Positions 26,546 through 35,749 are shown, counted from the first letter of the stretch. The stretch is 45,123 nt of DNA from Chthonomonadia bacterium (GCA_013314755.1 JABUFA010000031.1:1-45123), one strand, 5' to 3'. Translations and numbers: made by a program. The notes: generated by a model from the sequence alone, not told the origin.

Positions 26546-26575
26546 ATCATACAACAGGCAGGCAGACAACGGCAA
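26546..26575 (-). promoter_or_regulatory. Promoter of the Spy-like gene
   Basis: On the minus strand this reads TTGCCG, 18 bases, TATGAT. The implied start is near 26539, giving a leader of about 41 bases before ATG 26498. The larC start is on the other side of the same spacer. Confidence 0.45.
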
Positions 26576-26595
26576 GATTCAGGGGAAAATTCGGA

Positions 26596-27771
26596 ATGCG
26601 AGTGGCATACTTTGACTGTTTTTCGGGAATCTCCGGTGATATGGCGCTGGGTGCACTGCTCTCGGCAGGAGGGCAGGAGGAGGTCCTGATGGAGGTCTTG
26701 TCCGCTCTCCCCGTGCAGAACTGGCGTTATCAGTTTGATAAAGTAACGGTCAACGGCATCGTAGCAACGGATGTCCGTATTACTTCTGGGGAGGAACAGC
26801 CTCACCGTCATCTCGCCGACGTGCTGGAGATTATCAACGGCAGTCCAGCGTCAGCACGGGCGAAAGGGTGGGCGAGCGAGGTGTTTCGTCGGCTGGCGGA
26901 GGCGGAGGCAAGCGTGCACGGAACCACGCCCGACCGGGTTCACTTCCACGAGGTGGGGGCGGTGGATGCGATTGCAGATATTCTCGGCGTGTGCGTGCTT
27001 CTGGATGTTCTGGGGGTAGACCGTGTGGAGTGTTCGCCGCTGCCGATGTCGCGCGGGCTGGTGAAGGCAGCCCATGGCGTGATACCTGTGCCTGCGCCGG
27101 CGGTGCTGGAGCTGCTGAAAGGAGTAGAGGTCGTGCCCGATGATGCGGTGCAGGGCGAGACGGTTACTCCCACCGGTGCAGCGTTAATGGTGACCTTAGC
27201 AGGTCGGTTCGGCGGCTTCCCCCGTATGAAGATAGAACGGGTGGGCTATGGAGCGGGCAAAAAGCGGTTTGAAGCGCGTCCTAACCTTTTGCGCGTGGTG
27301 ATTGGCGAGGCGGTGCCCGACCTGCCCGTGCAGGACACGGTGCTGATCGAGGTGAACATCGACGACATGAACCCGGAATGGTTCCCTGTGGTACAGAAGA
27401 ATCTTCTGGAAGCAGGTGCGCTGGACGTGTACCATACGCCCATCACCATGAAAAAGGGACGCCCTGCCACCCAGCTGAGCGTGCTGTGCGAGCCCGGTCG
27501 GGAGATAGGTCTGCTGGAACTGCTGTTCCGGGAGACCACCACCTTTGGCGCACGCTTCAGCCGCTGGCAGAGGCTGTGTCTGGAGCGACGATGGGAAACA
27601 GTGCAGACGCGCTACGGCGAGGTCAGGGTGAAAGTGGGCATCTGGAACGGCAGAGAGGTAACCGCCTCGCCAGAGCATGAAGACTGCGTCCGACAGGCGC
27701 AGGAGCACGGAGTGGCGATTAAAGAGGTCTATCTGGAGGCGATGCAGGCGTATCGGAATCGAAAGCAATGA
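26596..27771 (+). CDS. larC: Nickel pincer cofactor synthesis protein LarC
   Basis: This 391-residue protein (DUF111/LarC) inserts nickel into the pyridinium-3,5-bisthiocarboxylate pincer nucleotide, the cofactor of lactate racemase and its relatives. MRVAYFDCFSGISGDM is the family start. HFHEVGAVDAIADI, GETVTPTGAAL, NIDDMNPEW and PITMKKGRPA are typical later stretches. In some bacteria larC is split and joined by frameshifting; here it is one unbroken frame. The ATG at 26596 matches the conserved N-terminus; an extension to 26542 adds unrelated residues. Neither larB, larE nor a larA-like racemase is in the window. Its stop overlaps the rsgA start by four bases. Confidence 0.92.
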   Translation: MRVAYFDCFSGISGDMALGALLSAGGQEEVLMEVLSALPVQNWRYQFDKVTVNGIVATDVRITSGEEQPHRHLADVLEIINGSPASARAKGWASEVFRRLAEAEASVHGTTPDRVHFHEVGAVDAIADILGVCVLLDVLGVDRVECSPLPMSRGLVKAAHGVIPVPAPAVLELLKGVEVVPDDAVQGETVTPTGAALMVTLAGRFGGFPRMKIERVGYGAGKKRFEARPNLLRVVIGEAVPDLPVQDTVLIEVNIDDMNPEWFPVVQKNLLEAGALDVYHTPITMKKGRPATQLSVLCEPGREIGLLELLFRETTTFGARFSRWQRLCLERRWETVQTRYGEVRVKVGIWNGREVTASPEHEDCVRQAQEHGVAIKEVYLEAMQAYRNRKQ

Positions 27772-28739
27772 AAGCGGGAGAACGGCTACAGGGTATCGTC
27801 ATCCGCGCCAGTGCGGGCAACTACACGGTGTTCCATCAGGGGCACGAGGTGCTCTGCACTTTACGCGGCAATCTGAAGAAAGACCTGATTATGACCGAAA
27901 GCGCAAGCCGTGCGCCGCGCGTGGTTCAGGCGAAGCGCAAACGGCTGACCAACCCTGTGGCGGTAGGGGATACTGTATGGTTCCACTTCACCACCGCGCA
28001 TCAGGGTGTGATTACCGAAGTGGAGCCGCGGCGTTCGGCGGTGGTGCGGTTCATCCCCCGCACGAAAGAAGTTCAGGTTATCGTTGCCAACATCGACCTG
28101 TTGCTGGTGGTATTCTCGGTGCTGGAGCCGCGTCTGGACCCGTGGCAGCTCGACCGTTTTCTGGTTGCCGCCTATGCCAACGGATTAACACCGATTATCG
28201 TTGCGAACAAGTGTGACCTGCCCATTGAACCGCAGACCGAGCAATGCCTGCAGGTGTATGCGCAATGCGGTTACGAGGTGATTCGGGTCAGCGCGACGCG
28301 CGGCGACAATATAGACCGCCTGCGAGAACGACTGCGTGGACAAATCGCAGCGGTGTGCGGTCCCTCAGGGGTGGGTAAAAGCAGTATCCTGAACGCCTTG
28401 CAACCCGGGCTGGGACTGAAGGTGGGACAGGTAGGAGAAACCACCCACAAAGGCAGACATACCACCACGCTGGCACAGCTGTTCCGCCTGGGCGAAGATA
28501 GCTGGATTGCCGACACGCCCGGGATGCGCAATTTTGAACTCTGGGCGGTGGACGCAGAGACGATATGGGAAGCGTTCCCGGAGATACGACCGTATCTGGG
28601 AGAGTGTCGCTTCCCCGACTGCCAGCACGACACGGAACCCGACTGCGCGGTCAAAGAGGCGGTGGCGCAGGGCATCATTGACCGCCGTCGCTACGAAAGC
28701 GCGTTGGCTATGGCGAAGCAGGCTCAGGGTGAGGACTGA
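27768..28739 (+). CDS. rsgA: Ribosome small-subunit maturation GTPase RsgA
   Basis: This 323-residue protein is a circularly permuted GTPase. An N-terminal OB domain (about 1-90) comes first, then NKCD (147-150, the G4 motif), then GPSGVGKS (198-205, the P-loop), then IADTPGMR (G3). It ends with the zinc domain CRFPDCQHDTEPDC. RsgA binds the 30S subunit and releases RbfA in late assembly. The ATG shares ATGA with the larC stop, so the two are coupled. The C-terminal end overlaps the convergent surface-protein gene by 16 bases. Confidence 0.94.
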   Translation: MKAGERLQGIVIRASAGNYTVFHQGHEVLCTLRGNLKKDLIMTESASRAPRVVQAKRKRLTNPVAVGDTVWFHFTTAHQGVITEVEPRRSAVVRFIPRTKEVQVIVANIDLLLVVFSVLEPRLDPWQLDRFLVAAYANGLTPIIVANKCDLPIEPQTEQCLQVYAQCGYEVIRVSATRGDNIDRLRERLRGQIAAVCGPSGVGKSSILNALQPGLGLKVGQVGETTHKGRHTTTLAQLFRLGEDSWIADTPGMRNFELWAVDAETIWEAFPEIRPYLGECRFPDCQHDTEPDCAVKEAVAQGIIDRRRYESALAMAKQAQGED

Positions 28740-31700
28740 AAGCCCCATCCTTCAAAGAGCTGCCTGATAGCCGGGTCGCGTGTGATTTCTACAAGCGTTT
28801 CTATGATACGGGCATCCTTCTGACGGTCGGAAAGCTCCTTCAGCCCCAGTTTACCCTCGCGGTTTCGGCGGAACAGCTCCGCCCACACCCTGTTGCCGTA
28901 TCGCTGGGCGACCACCTGCATGATTTCGTTCGCTATTGCTTCACCGAGTATACGCTGTGCAGAAGGCAGTTGACGGAAATCGCTTTCCGACCACTGAAGC
29001 GGGGTAGGTGGGCTGGAATATCGCCTGCGAAACTGCAATGCGCCCGGGCGCAGAGAACGCTGATACCACACATCGGGGAAAGCGGTATCGCCTGCCAGTT
29101 TGCCCTGCTCCTCAATGTAGATGACTGCGCCGGTCTGCAGCCAATGAGGCAATCCCTCACCGACACCGTGCAGGAACACCCACTTCAGCTCGTGCGCCTC
29201 CACGCCGTCACCGCCCGATTCGTAACGCAGGTTGTAAGGTCCCACGCGCCCTGTGCAGGCGATCCACGTTTCAGAGCGCGGACCGCCCCACGTCGCCCCG
29301 CCGTAGCCGGACAGCTGCGCCGGACCCGTCAGCGAAACGAACAGGGCATCTTCCGGTTCGTAACCGCCCACGATTTGCCTCTCGCGGTCATAGATTCGCA
29401 TCAACGGGGCAAGGTATTCGGGTAGCCACCGGCGATAGAAGGGTGTGTCGGGAATATGCACGGTCATCCGGCGATAGGTTGCCGATAGCCAGCGGGTGTC
29501 CATCGCGGGGTGTTTGGCGTTGATGGTGACCACCCTGTCCTGCGGTAGACGGAACTGGAGCAGGGAACCGTCGCGCGTCTGCGGCTGAGGGACCAGCGTT
29601 TGTATCTCACCAGTGCCTTCCGGCAGGTAGACAAGCACCTCCATCTCGTGCGGCGCCTTACCCAGCCCAGCCAGCGAGCGGAAATAGAAATGTTCTTTGC
29701 GTTCGGGGGCGTAGCGGGTCATCGGCACGTTGTACGCAGCGTCCAGCCACCGGAATCGCACCGTCGCCTGCTCGCCAGCAGGCTGTAACAGTAGCACCTG
29801 CGAATGACGGAGCTCCAGTCTGGAGAGGTACTCGTATACAGGCGGTAGCAGGGAGTAACGCGCGCTCTCCACGCTCAGGTTCTCAGCGGTGAAGGGCACA
29901 GGCACTGCCAGCACACTGCGAACAGCCACCTCCACCTCTGCCGAACCGTCGGTGTGCAGGCGGTACGTCCATCGCTGGCGACTGGGGGCAGGTTTCTCGC
30001 GCGAGAGCGAGGCGCTTACCGCCACATGAAATGCCCCATCCACGCCGTCCGAGGAGCCTTCGTGCGTCACGGTGAGGCGGTACTCGCCGGCGGAAAGCTG
30101 GCATTCGCCGGTGGGGAAGGGCTGAGGCTCGTCGGTTGCCCACACCGGTTGCCAGCCTGTGCCCGTGCGCCGCTCGATGCTTGCCCGCAGAGCCAGCCCA
30201 CGCGAGTCCAGACAGACCTTCAGCCACCAGCCTGCCCTTTCAGGCGGCACCGTAAAGCGCAGCTCGCCTGCCTGAACGTCGCTATCGGGCGCACGGGGCT
30301 TCAGGTACACTCGCCAGATATTGGCGGTCAGGGCGTCTGCGCTGGCGTCGGGAGGCGGCGGTGGGGGTAGGTCAAACTCAAACTCGGGTCGGTTGCCGTC
30401 CAGCAGGCGGTACAGCTCGGCGATACGCGCTTTTGCCCTGCGGCGCAGAGGCAGGTCGGCACGAGAGACCTCCACCAGGCGTTTCCATGCCCGCAGTTCG
30501 GCGTCCGCTCTGCCCACTGATTCCGCCATTCGCGCCCGCAAGAGGTAGATCCGCGGGTTGTATTCGTCCAGCCGCTGAGCAAGGGCTAACCGCTCGGCGC
30601 ACTCGGAGGTCTTGCCTGCCCGCCACATCCTCTCCGCTTCGTCCACCAGCCTGTCGGCTCTGTGCAGACGGGCGATTGCTGAGGCATAGCCGTCGAAGAT
30701 GATCTCAGCTGGCGCCTGCGCCTGGAACGCGGACTGTGGAAGGACGGAAGAAGCCTGAAAACTCCTGCGCATCTCCGCAGTCGGATAGTAAAGCACCTGC
30801 ACGCTCTCCTGCGTGGAGTCTTCCAGCAGGTAGGGCAGGCTGGTGAGCGTGCTGGAACGCCCCTCACGTCGGTCAAAGAGCACGCCGCCCAGCAGGACAT
30901 CATCGCCGAGATTGCCATCACCGCCGTCACCGACCACGATGCGCAGTTCACCCTTTCCGCTGAGAGGAACCTTTAGCGTCTCCATGTGGTCGCGATGAGA
31001 GAGCAATCGGGTTCGCGCCCGCAGGGTTGAGCCTTCGTAAACGGAAACGGTGGCGGTAGGCTGTGCCACAGGATCTGCCTTGCCCGAATCACGCACGGCG
31101 CACCAGATCTCCAGCACGTAGGGCGCGGTCGCCACTTCGGGAGGCAAAGCGGACAGGGTATTGAGAGCGGGATACCGATACGTCAACAGCACCTCGCCCT
31201 CCGAAGGGTACACCGCCGGGTACGGTGCGCCGTTGAGGATGGGCAGGTTCGGCTTCGCGGGCGGCGTCACCATCTGGACCGACTCTGGTAGCCATCTGCG
31301 CAGAGAAACTGTGCCGCTCGCGGTTCGGCATCTGAGGCTCGCGAAAACGGGATGGGCAAACAGCCATGCTCCTGCAGGCAAGGATACCTTCAGCCGGACC
31401 GTGCTGTTTGGGACAATCGATGCGGGCAGAGTTTTCACCTCTCGTCCGTTCACCCACAGTCTCGCCCCATGCAGGTTCCCCTCCAGTTTCAGGAAGCGCA
31501 ACCGTTGCGCGGCAGCTTGCTCCTCCTTCAGCCGCTGGCGCTGTGTCTCTTGCCACTGGGCGTACCACTCCGCGTACCTCATGCGTGAGCCGGAAATAGT
31601 GCCCAGTCCGCGGCAGTAAACGTGCCCCTGCAGTTTCAGCGGCTGTCCGACGATGTTGCGGTCTTTGCGGGTGGCAATCCACTCCTGCAGAACCTGCTCC

Positions 31701-32086
31701 CGCAGGTCGCTGAGCCATATCGTGGTCTGTCCCGAATCGTCCTGAATACGGGCGTCGCACCAGTTGCCCCAGTCGCCGCCGTGTCCGTCGCCCGTGTCGG
31801 CAACCTCCAGGGTGAACGTGTCCTCTTTGCGCAGGGGGATGTGGATGGTGATAGGGTGGTCGCCCGGTTTCATCACGGGGCTTTCGTACACCTTCTGTTC
31901 GCCCACAAACACGCGGAAAATCGCCGCGCCGGGGCGACCTTGTACCATGTCGTCCACGCCGATAGTCGCGCGAAAGTGCCAGCGTTCATTCGCGCGTGCG
32001 GGTGAGAACAGGAGAACAAACAGAAACAGCGCGGAGATTACCCACGCTCGCACTGAACCTCTGCTACAGCACAACCTCTGCCTCAT
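28724..32086 (-). CDS. Large exported NPCBM/TPR protein with a degenerate metallopeptidase-like C-terminus
   Basis: This 1120-residue protein has a signal peptide (about 13-32). Residues 36-114 form an NPCBM domain (FRATIGVDDMVQG, EVADTGDGHGGDWGNWCDARI). A second related domain (about 330-430) ends VVGDGGDGNLGDDVLLGGVLF. A helical TPR-like part (about 470-570) and a beta domain (about 605-710) follow. The last 170 residues resemble a peptidase-MA gluzincin, with HELKW at 965-969 and LPHWLQTGAVIYIEE. A working HExxH would need His where Trp969 stands, and the third-ligand Glu of WLxEG is Thr. A binding role on surface glycans is more likely than proteolysis. It follows the PHP gene by 6 bases. 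Confidence 0.7.
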   Translation of the reverse strand: MRQRLCCSRGSVRAWVISALFLFVLLFSPARANERWHFRATIGVDDMVQGRPGAAIFRVFVGEQKVYESPVMKPGDHPITIHIPLRKEDTFTLEVADTGDGHGGDWGNWCDARIQDDSGQTTIWLSDLREQVLQEWIATRKDRNIVGQPLKLQGHVYCRGLGTISGSRMRYAEWYAQWQETQRQRLKEEQAAAQRLRFLKLEGNLHGARLWVNGREVKTLPASIVPNSTVRLKVSLPAGAWLFAHPVFASLRCRTASGTVSLRRWLPESVQMVTPPAKPNLPILNGAPYPAVYPSEGEVLLTYRYPALNTLSALPPEVATAPYVLEIWCAVRDSGKADPVAQPTATVSVYEGSTLRARTRLLSHRDHMETLKVPLSGKGELRIVVGDGGDGNLGDDVLLGGVLFDRREGRSSTLTSLPYLLEDSTQESVQVLYYPTAEMRRSFQASSVLPQSAFQAQAPAEIIFDGYASAIARLHRADRLVDEAERMWRAGKTSECAERLALAQRLDEYNPRIYLLRARMAESVGRADAELRAWKRLVEVSRADLPLRRRAKARIAELYRLLDGNRPEFEFDLPPPPPPDASADALTANIWRVYLKPRAPDSDVQAGELRFTVPPERAGWWLKVCLDSRGLALRASIERRTGTGWQPVWATDEPQPFPTGECQLSAGEYRLTVTHEGSSDGVDGAFHVAVSASLSREKPAPSRQRWTYRLHTDGSAEVEVAVRSVLAVPVPFTAENLSVESARYSLLPPVYEYLSRLELRHSQVLLLQPAGEQATVRFRWLDAAYNVPMTRYAPERKEHFYFRSLAGLGKAPHEMEVLVYLPEGTGEIQTLVPQPQTRDGSLLQFRLPQDRVVTINAKHPAMDTRWLSATYRRMTVHIPDTPFYRRWLPEYLAPLMRIYDRERQIVGGYEPEDALFVSLTGPAQLSGYGGATWGGPRSETWIACTGRVGPYNLRYESGGDGVEAHELKWVFLHGVGEGLPHWLQTGAVIYIEEQGKLAGDTAFPDVWYQRSLRPGALQFRRRYSSPPTPLQWSESDFRQLPSAQRILGEAIANEIMQVVAQRYGNRVWAELFRRNREGKLGLKELSDRQKDARIIETLVEITRDPAIRQLFEGWGFQSSP

Positions 32087-32092
32087 CTTCCT

Positions 32093-32950
32093 CTACTCCA
32101 GAAATACCGGCTGTGTCCATGCCCGGGCGGAGCCTTCGCCAATCGCCTCCACACGCGCATACACCCGCGCTTGGCTCAACGAGAAAGTGGCTGCGCTGCC
32201 TGTAACACGCTCCAGCACCTCGCCGTTCAGGGAGATCAGACGCAATTCCTTTGCATTGGCTGAGCGCACCCGCAGGTAGCCATCTTCTACCGCAATCTCC
32301 TCCAGTATCACCCCCCTCGAGGCATAGAAACGTCCCGTTTTCAACCCCTCCAGCAGTGCCTCCCGGCTTCGTTCCCGTACGTTGACCATATTCCATGCGG
32401 AACCAATCTGAAAGATGCGGTGCGTATCCTCGTTGGCATAGCCCCACACACGCTTGCCCTGCGAGAGCAACCTATCCCAGCGGTCCAAAGCGTAAGCACT
32501 GCCCTCCAGATATTCAATCACATTATTGTAGATTTCAATGCCGTGATACCGCTCCAGTGTGGACAGTTGCGAGTCGCGCCAGTGGTCGTAGTTTTCGCCC
32601 CAGTTGGGATGGTTGAGGATAACCAGCCCGCCCGCCTGCACCGTCAGGTCTATCACGCTCTGGTAGCTGAGGTCGTGGGGCAGGGTAGAGAGCACGTTTA
32701 CCCGCAGGATGTGCTGTTGTGCGCTGTGTTCCACTCCAGAAAGCACGATAATCTGGGGAAAGTGCTCTTCTGGCACGGCGGCTATCACATCGTGGTCGGA
32801 GAGAGCCACATAGTCATAGCCCCGCCTGACGCAAGCCTGTACGGTCTCTTCGGGAGGCAGTTCTCCGTCGCTCAACGCGGTATGCGTGTGCAGATTGCCT
32901 TTAAGCCAGAGGGGATAACGCTGGGCGTAGGGGTTGTCCGCAATCAGCAT
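32093..32950 (-). CDS. PHP-domain metal-dependent phosphoesterase
   Basis: This 285-residue protein has the PHP motif set: NLHTHTALSDGE, VALSDHD, LSGVEHS, ILNHPNW and ANEDTH, which together bind two or three metals in a TIM-barrel-like fold. The last 60 residues form a beta add-on. Families of this type hydrolyse phosphoesters such as nucleotides or sugar phosphates. AAAGGAG lies five bases before the ATG. It is 6 bases upstream of the NPCBM protein gene and downstream of a terminator, so these two form one unit. There is no signal peptide. Confidence 0.85.
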   Translation of the reverse strand: MLIADNPYAQRYPLWLKGNLHTHTALSDGELPPEETVQACVRRGYDYVALSDHDVIAAVPEEHFPQIIVLSGVEHSAQQHILRVNVLSTLPHDLSYQSVIDLTVQAGGLVILNHPNWGENYDHWRDSQLSTLERYHGIEIYNNVIEYLEGSAYALDRWDRLLSQGKRVWGYANEDTHRIFQIGSAWNMVNVRERSREALLEGLKTGRFYASRGVILEEIAVEDGYLRVRSANAKELRLISLNGEVLERVTGSAATFSLSQARVYARVEAIGEGSARAWTQPVFLE

Positions 32951-32963
32951 AGGGTCTCCTTTG

Positions 32964-33004
32964 TAAAACTCTCCTCCCCCAATAGCACAGATGAGGGAGG
33001 AGAG
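32964..33004 (-). terminator. Intrinsic terminator after the DUF1559-like gene
   Basis: On the minus strand a 10-base stem CTCTCCTCCC/GGGAGGAGAG encloses a loop of 16 bases and is followed by TTTTACAAA. It lies just past the stop of the small secreted-protein gene and before the PHP gene. Confidence 0.65.
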
Positions 33005-33014
33005 ACGTTCACGA

Positions 33015-33455
33015 CTACTTCAACCTGTTTGCCGTCTTCAGTGCCGCCAGGTCCTTCTCGGTCATCGCCTTTACCGAGCCGTCGGCGAATCCCACCAGGT
33101 ATCGTTTATCCTTGTGGGGTATGGCGTCATAAATCACCGGCACCTGTTTCAGGTCCTTGTACATGCTGGCAGGTCGCCAGGTCAGGTGCGGGTTTGTCTT
33201 GTACTCCTTGCGTGTGACCGGGCAGGTCAGGACGTACTTATCGGCAGCGTAGGGTTGAAGGGCGTCACTCAGCTTCTGCGCCGTAGTTGACGGCGGGAAC
33301 ATGTTGTCCCACTCCTGCAGGTACATCTGCACCGCCTTCAGGGCTTTCTTCATATGGGCACTGCACTTCTGGCTCTCAGGCGACATCTGCGCCCACGCCA
33401 ACGTGAAAAAGAGAATGGTTGCCACGGAGACAACCGCGATTTGTCGCCAGTTCAT
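33015..33455 (-). CDS. Small exported protein related to DUF1559 prepilin-like proteins
   Basis: This 146-residue protein has a signal peptide (about 5-22, ending LAWAQ). A helix with KKALKAVQMYLQEWDNMFPPS follows, then a Cys-containing middle (YVLTCPVTRKEYKTNPHL) and a C-terminal YLVGFADGSVKAMTEKDL. The FADGS ending resembles the last motif of DUF1559-type prepilin proteins of Planctomycetota and Armatimonadota. The N-terminus lacks the usual prepilin GFTLIE cleavage site, so it may be a free secreted form. AGGAGGT lies eight bases before ATG 33455; an extension to 33527 is rejected. A terminator follows. Confidence 0.7.
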   Translation of the reverse strand: MNWRQIAVVSVATILFFTLAWAQMSPESQKCSAHMKKALKAVQMYLQEWDNMFPPSTTAQKLSDALQPYAADKYVLTCPVTRKEYKTNPHLTWRPASMYKDLKQVPVIYDAIPHKDKRYLVGFADGSVKAMTEKDLAALKTANRLK

Positions 33456-33584
33456 TGGTTGGTACCTCCTGTCTGGTGTTCCATCGGTATAGACGGACAC
33501 AGGGTATCCGTTGTTTCGTACACTCATAAAGTAGTATTGGTCTTGTGGTGAGGCAAGTCCTGCTTTGCTACACTTCCCGGCGTG

Positions 33585-33614
33585 TTGTCAGCGAGAAAGC
33601 GAATAGACTATAAT
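33585..33614 (+). promoter_or_regulatory. Promoter of smpB
   Basis: This reads TTGTCA, 18 bases, TATAAT. The implied transcription start is near 33621. That lies after the ATG at 33619, so it supports ATG 33643 as the smpB start, which has GAGGGGG upstream. Confidence 0.7.
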
Positions 33615-33642
33615 AGGTATGCTGAACAAGAGGGGGCATCGC

Positions 33643-34122
33643 ATGGCGAAAACAGGGAGCACAAAACCATCGGGTGACCGTGTGGTACTGGTAAACCGCC
33701 GCGCCTACCACGATTACGAGATTTTAGAGACCTTCGAGGCGGGTATTGCGCTGGTGGGCACGGAGGTAAAATCTGTTCGGGCGGGCAAGGTGAACCTTCA
33801 GGACGCCTACTGCAAGGTAGAGAACGGGGAAGTATGGCTGTACAACATGCATATCAGCCCCTATTCGCACGGCAACCGCTACAATCCCGACCCGGTGCGT
33901 CCACGCAAGCTGCTTCTGCATAAGTGGGAGATTCACCGCCTGATGGGCAAGGCGGAAATGAAAGGTTTGACCATCGTGCCTCTGAAGATATACTTCAAGC
34001 GCGGCTATGCGAAGGTGGAGATAGCCATCGTGCGGGGCAAGAAGCTGTATGACAAGCGTCAAGCCATCGCGGAGCGCGACCGCCAGCGCGAGGAAGAACG
34101 CCTGATGATTAACCGACAATAA
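33643..34122 (+). CDS. smpB: SsrA-binding protein SmpB
   Basis: This 159-residue protein is a full-length SmpB, which binds tmRNA and brings it to stalled ribosomes for trans-translation. Visible family stretches are [63 protein letters not shown] and the basic tail with [14 protein letters not shown]. The start at 33643 is chosen over 33619 because of the promoter position and a GAGGGGG site seven bases upstream. The tmRNA gene ssrA, often nearby, was not seen in the window. The kinase gene follows 31 bases downstream. Confidence 0.94.
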   Translation: MAKTGSTKPSGDRVVLVNRRAYHDYEILETFEAGIALVGTEVKSVRAGKVNLQDAYCKVENGEVWLYNMHISPYSHGNRYNPDPVRPRKLLLHKWEIHRLMGKAEMKGLTIVPLKIYFKRGYAKVEIAIVRGKKLYDKRQAIAERDRQREEERLMINRQ

Positions 34123-34153
34123 AGAGTAGAGGCTAAGCGAAAGTGGTGAGGCT

Positions 34154-35740
34154 GTGGTGATAGGCACACACATCGGCAAATATCGCATCGTGCGTCAGCT
34201 GGGTGTGGGCGGCATGGCGCATGTGTACGAGGCGCAGGACGAGCTCATCGGGCGAACGGTCGCGTTGAAGGTGCTGGTTCTGCCCTCCATCATCAGCGAG
34301 AGCGAGCGGCTGGATATGGTGCGCCGCTTCGAGCGCGAGGCGCGCTCGGCGGGCAAGCTGTCGCATCCCAACATTGTGACCATCTACGAGGTGGGCAGCG
34401 CGAACGGGATGCACTATATCGCGATGGAGTTCATGCACGGCAAAACCGCGCGTGAGGTGCTGAACGAAGAGGGCAAAATCCCGCCCGACCGCGTGCTGAA
34501 CATCGTCAAGCAGGTAGCCAGTGCGCTGGATTACGCGCACGCGCGGGGGGTGGTGCATCGCGACGTGAAGCCGGATAATATCGCCCTGCTGGAGGACGGC
34601 ATTGTCAAGCTCACTGACTTCGGTATCGCGCGTCTGGCGAACGACCTGGTGCGCACGCAGGCGGGGATCATGGTGGGTTCGCCCGCCTATATGTCCCCCG
34701 AACAGATTGTGGGCGATGAGGTGGATGGGCGTTCGGACGTTTTCTCCTTAGGTGTCACGACCTACGAACTGCTGACAGGTTCCAAGCCTTTTGAAGCCAG
34801 CACCATCACCGCAGTAATGCACAAAATCATCTACGAACAGCCTGCCCCTGCCGAGGACCTATCGCCGGCGGTGGAGCGCGTCCTGCGCAAGGCGCTGGAA
34901 AAGGAACCGGCTAAGCGATACCAGTCCGCCCGCGCGTTCGCGGAGGACCTGGGTCTGGCGATGCTGACTTCGGGAGTGCAGGGCGACACCGATATCTTCC
35001 ATGCACGTCCTCAGTCCCAGCCTGAGCTGGAGAAAACGGTCATCACCCGACCAGCCGAGGATGTTCCTGTTTCCCAGCCCAGGCGGCGCTGGGGATGGGT
35101 GGCTGGGATTGTATCGGTGGTGGTAGCCATTGCCGCGGTGGGCGCGTGGATGGTGCTGAGCGGAAACGATGGGCAGTGGCGACAGTATCTGGTGGCGTGG
35201 GGGATACTGAGTGGAGGGGAACGTTCCAGCGTCTCCGCCTTCGGGGGCGCGCCGCCTGTGAGCGCGAAGCCGATTGGCGCCACGTTTGTGCTCAGCGACT
35301 TTGAGATTGCGCTTGGTGGCTGGCGAGGGGAGAAGGATACTACTGTGCTTCAGCGCGTGCGCGGAGGCGCAAGCCAGGGTGCATACTGGCTGAAGGTAAT
35401 GAGCCGCTCCTTAGAGTTTGAGCCAGCGCTGGTGGTAAGGCTGGAACCTGAGACTAGCGACTGGTCGCGCTTCGGGGACACGCTTGCGCTGGACATTTTC
35501 CTGCCGATACAGGTCAGCGTTACCTGTCGCGCGACGGTCGTGCTGGTAGACACACAGGGTCGTGAGAGTCGTCTGCCCCAGCCAGTTACTCTGCGCCCCG
35601 GTCTGTGGGTGAACGTGGAATGGCGGGCAGGAGACCTCCTGCGCAACGTCAAAGAGTTACGGGTGGAGATAGAGAACCTGCCCGTGGGCGATTCTGGCTG
35701 GTTTGGCATCGATTACCTGCGGGTGTATCGCACGCAGTAG
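34154..35740 (+). CDS. Membrane Ser/Thr protein kinase with a carbohydrate-binding-like ectodomain
   Basis: This 528-residue protein is a PknB-type receptor kinase. The N-terminal kinase domain (about 10-270) has the Gly loop GVGGMAHVY, the ATP Lys (K39 in VALKV), HRDVKPDN (135-142), DFG (155-157) and APE-like SPE at 181-183. A Pro/Arg juxtamembrane stretch leads to one membrane helix (about 313-335). The outer part (about 376-527) is a beta-rich domain (DFEIALGGWRGE, then LDIFLP and WFGIDYLRVYR), resembling carbohydrate-binding jelly-roll modules rather than PASTA repeats. The start is GTG 34154, with GTGAGG upstream. An orphan E2 gene follows after 9 bases, so the pair may be co-expressed. 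Confidence 0.85.
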   Translation: MVIGTHIGKYRIVRQLGVGGMAHVYEAQDELIGRTVALKVLVLPSIISESERLDMVRRFEREARSAGKLSHPNIVTIYEVGSANGMHYIAMEFMHGKTAREVLNEEGKIPPDRVLNIVKQVASALDYAHARGVVHRDVKPDNIALLEDGIVKLTDFGIARLANDLVRTQAGIMVGSPAYMSPEQIVGDEVDGRSDVFSLGVTTYELLTGSKPFEASTITAVMHKIIYEQPAPAEDLSPAVERVLRKALEKEPAKRYQSARAFAEDLGLAMLTSGVQGDTDIFHARPQSQPELEKTVITRPAEDVPVSQPRRRWGWVAGIVSVVVAIAAVGAWMVLSGNDGQWRQYLVAWGILSGGERSSVSAFGGAPPVSAKPIGATFVLSDFEIALGGWRGEKDTTVLQRVRGGASQGAYWLKVMSRSLEFEPALVVRLEPETSDWSRFGDTLALDIFLPIQVSVTCRATVVLVDTQGRESRLPQPVTLRPGLWVNVEWRAGDLLRNVKELRVEIENLPVGDSGWFGIDYLRVYRTQ

Positions 35741-35749
35741 GAGGAAAGG

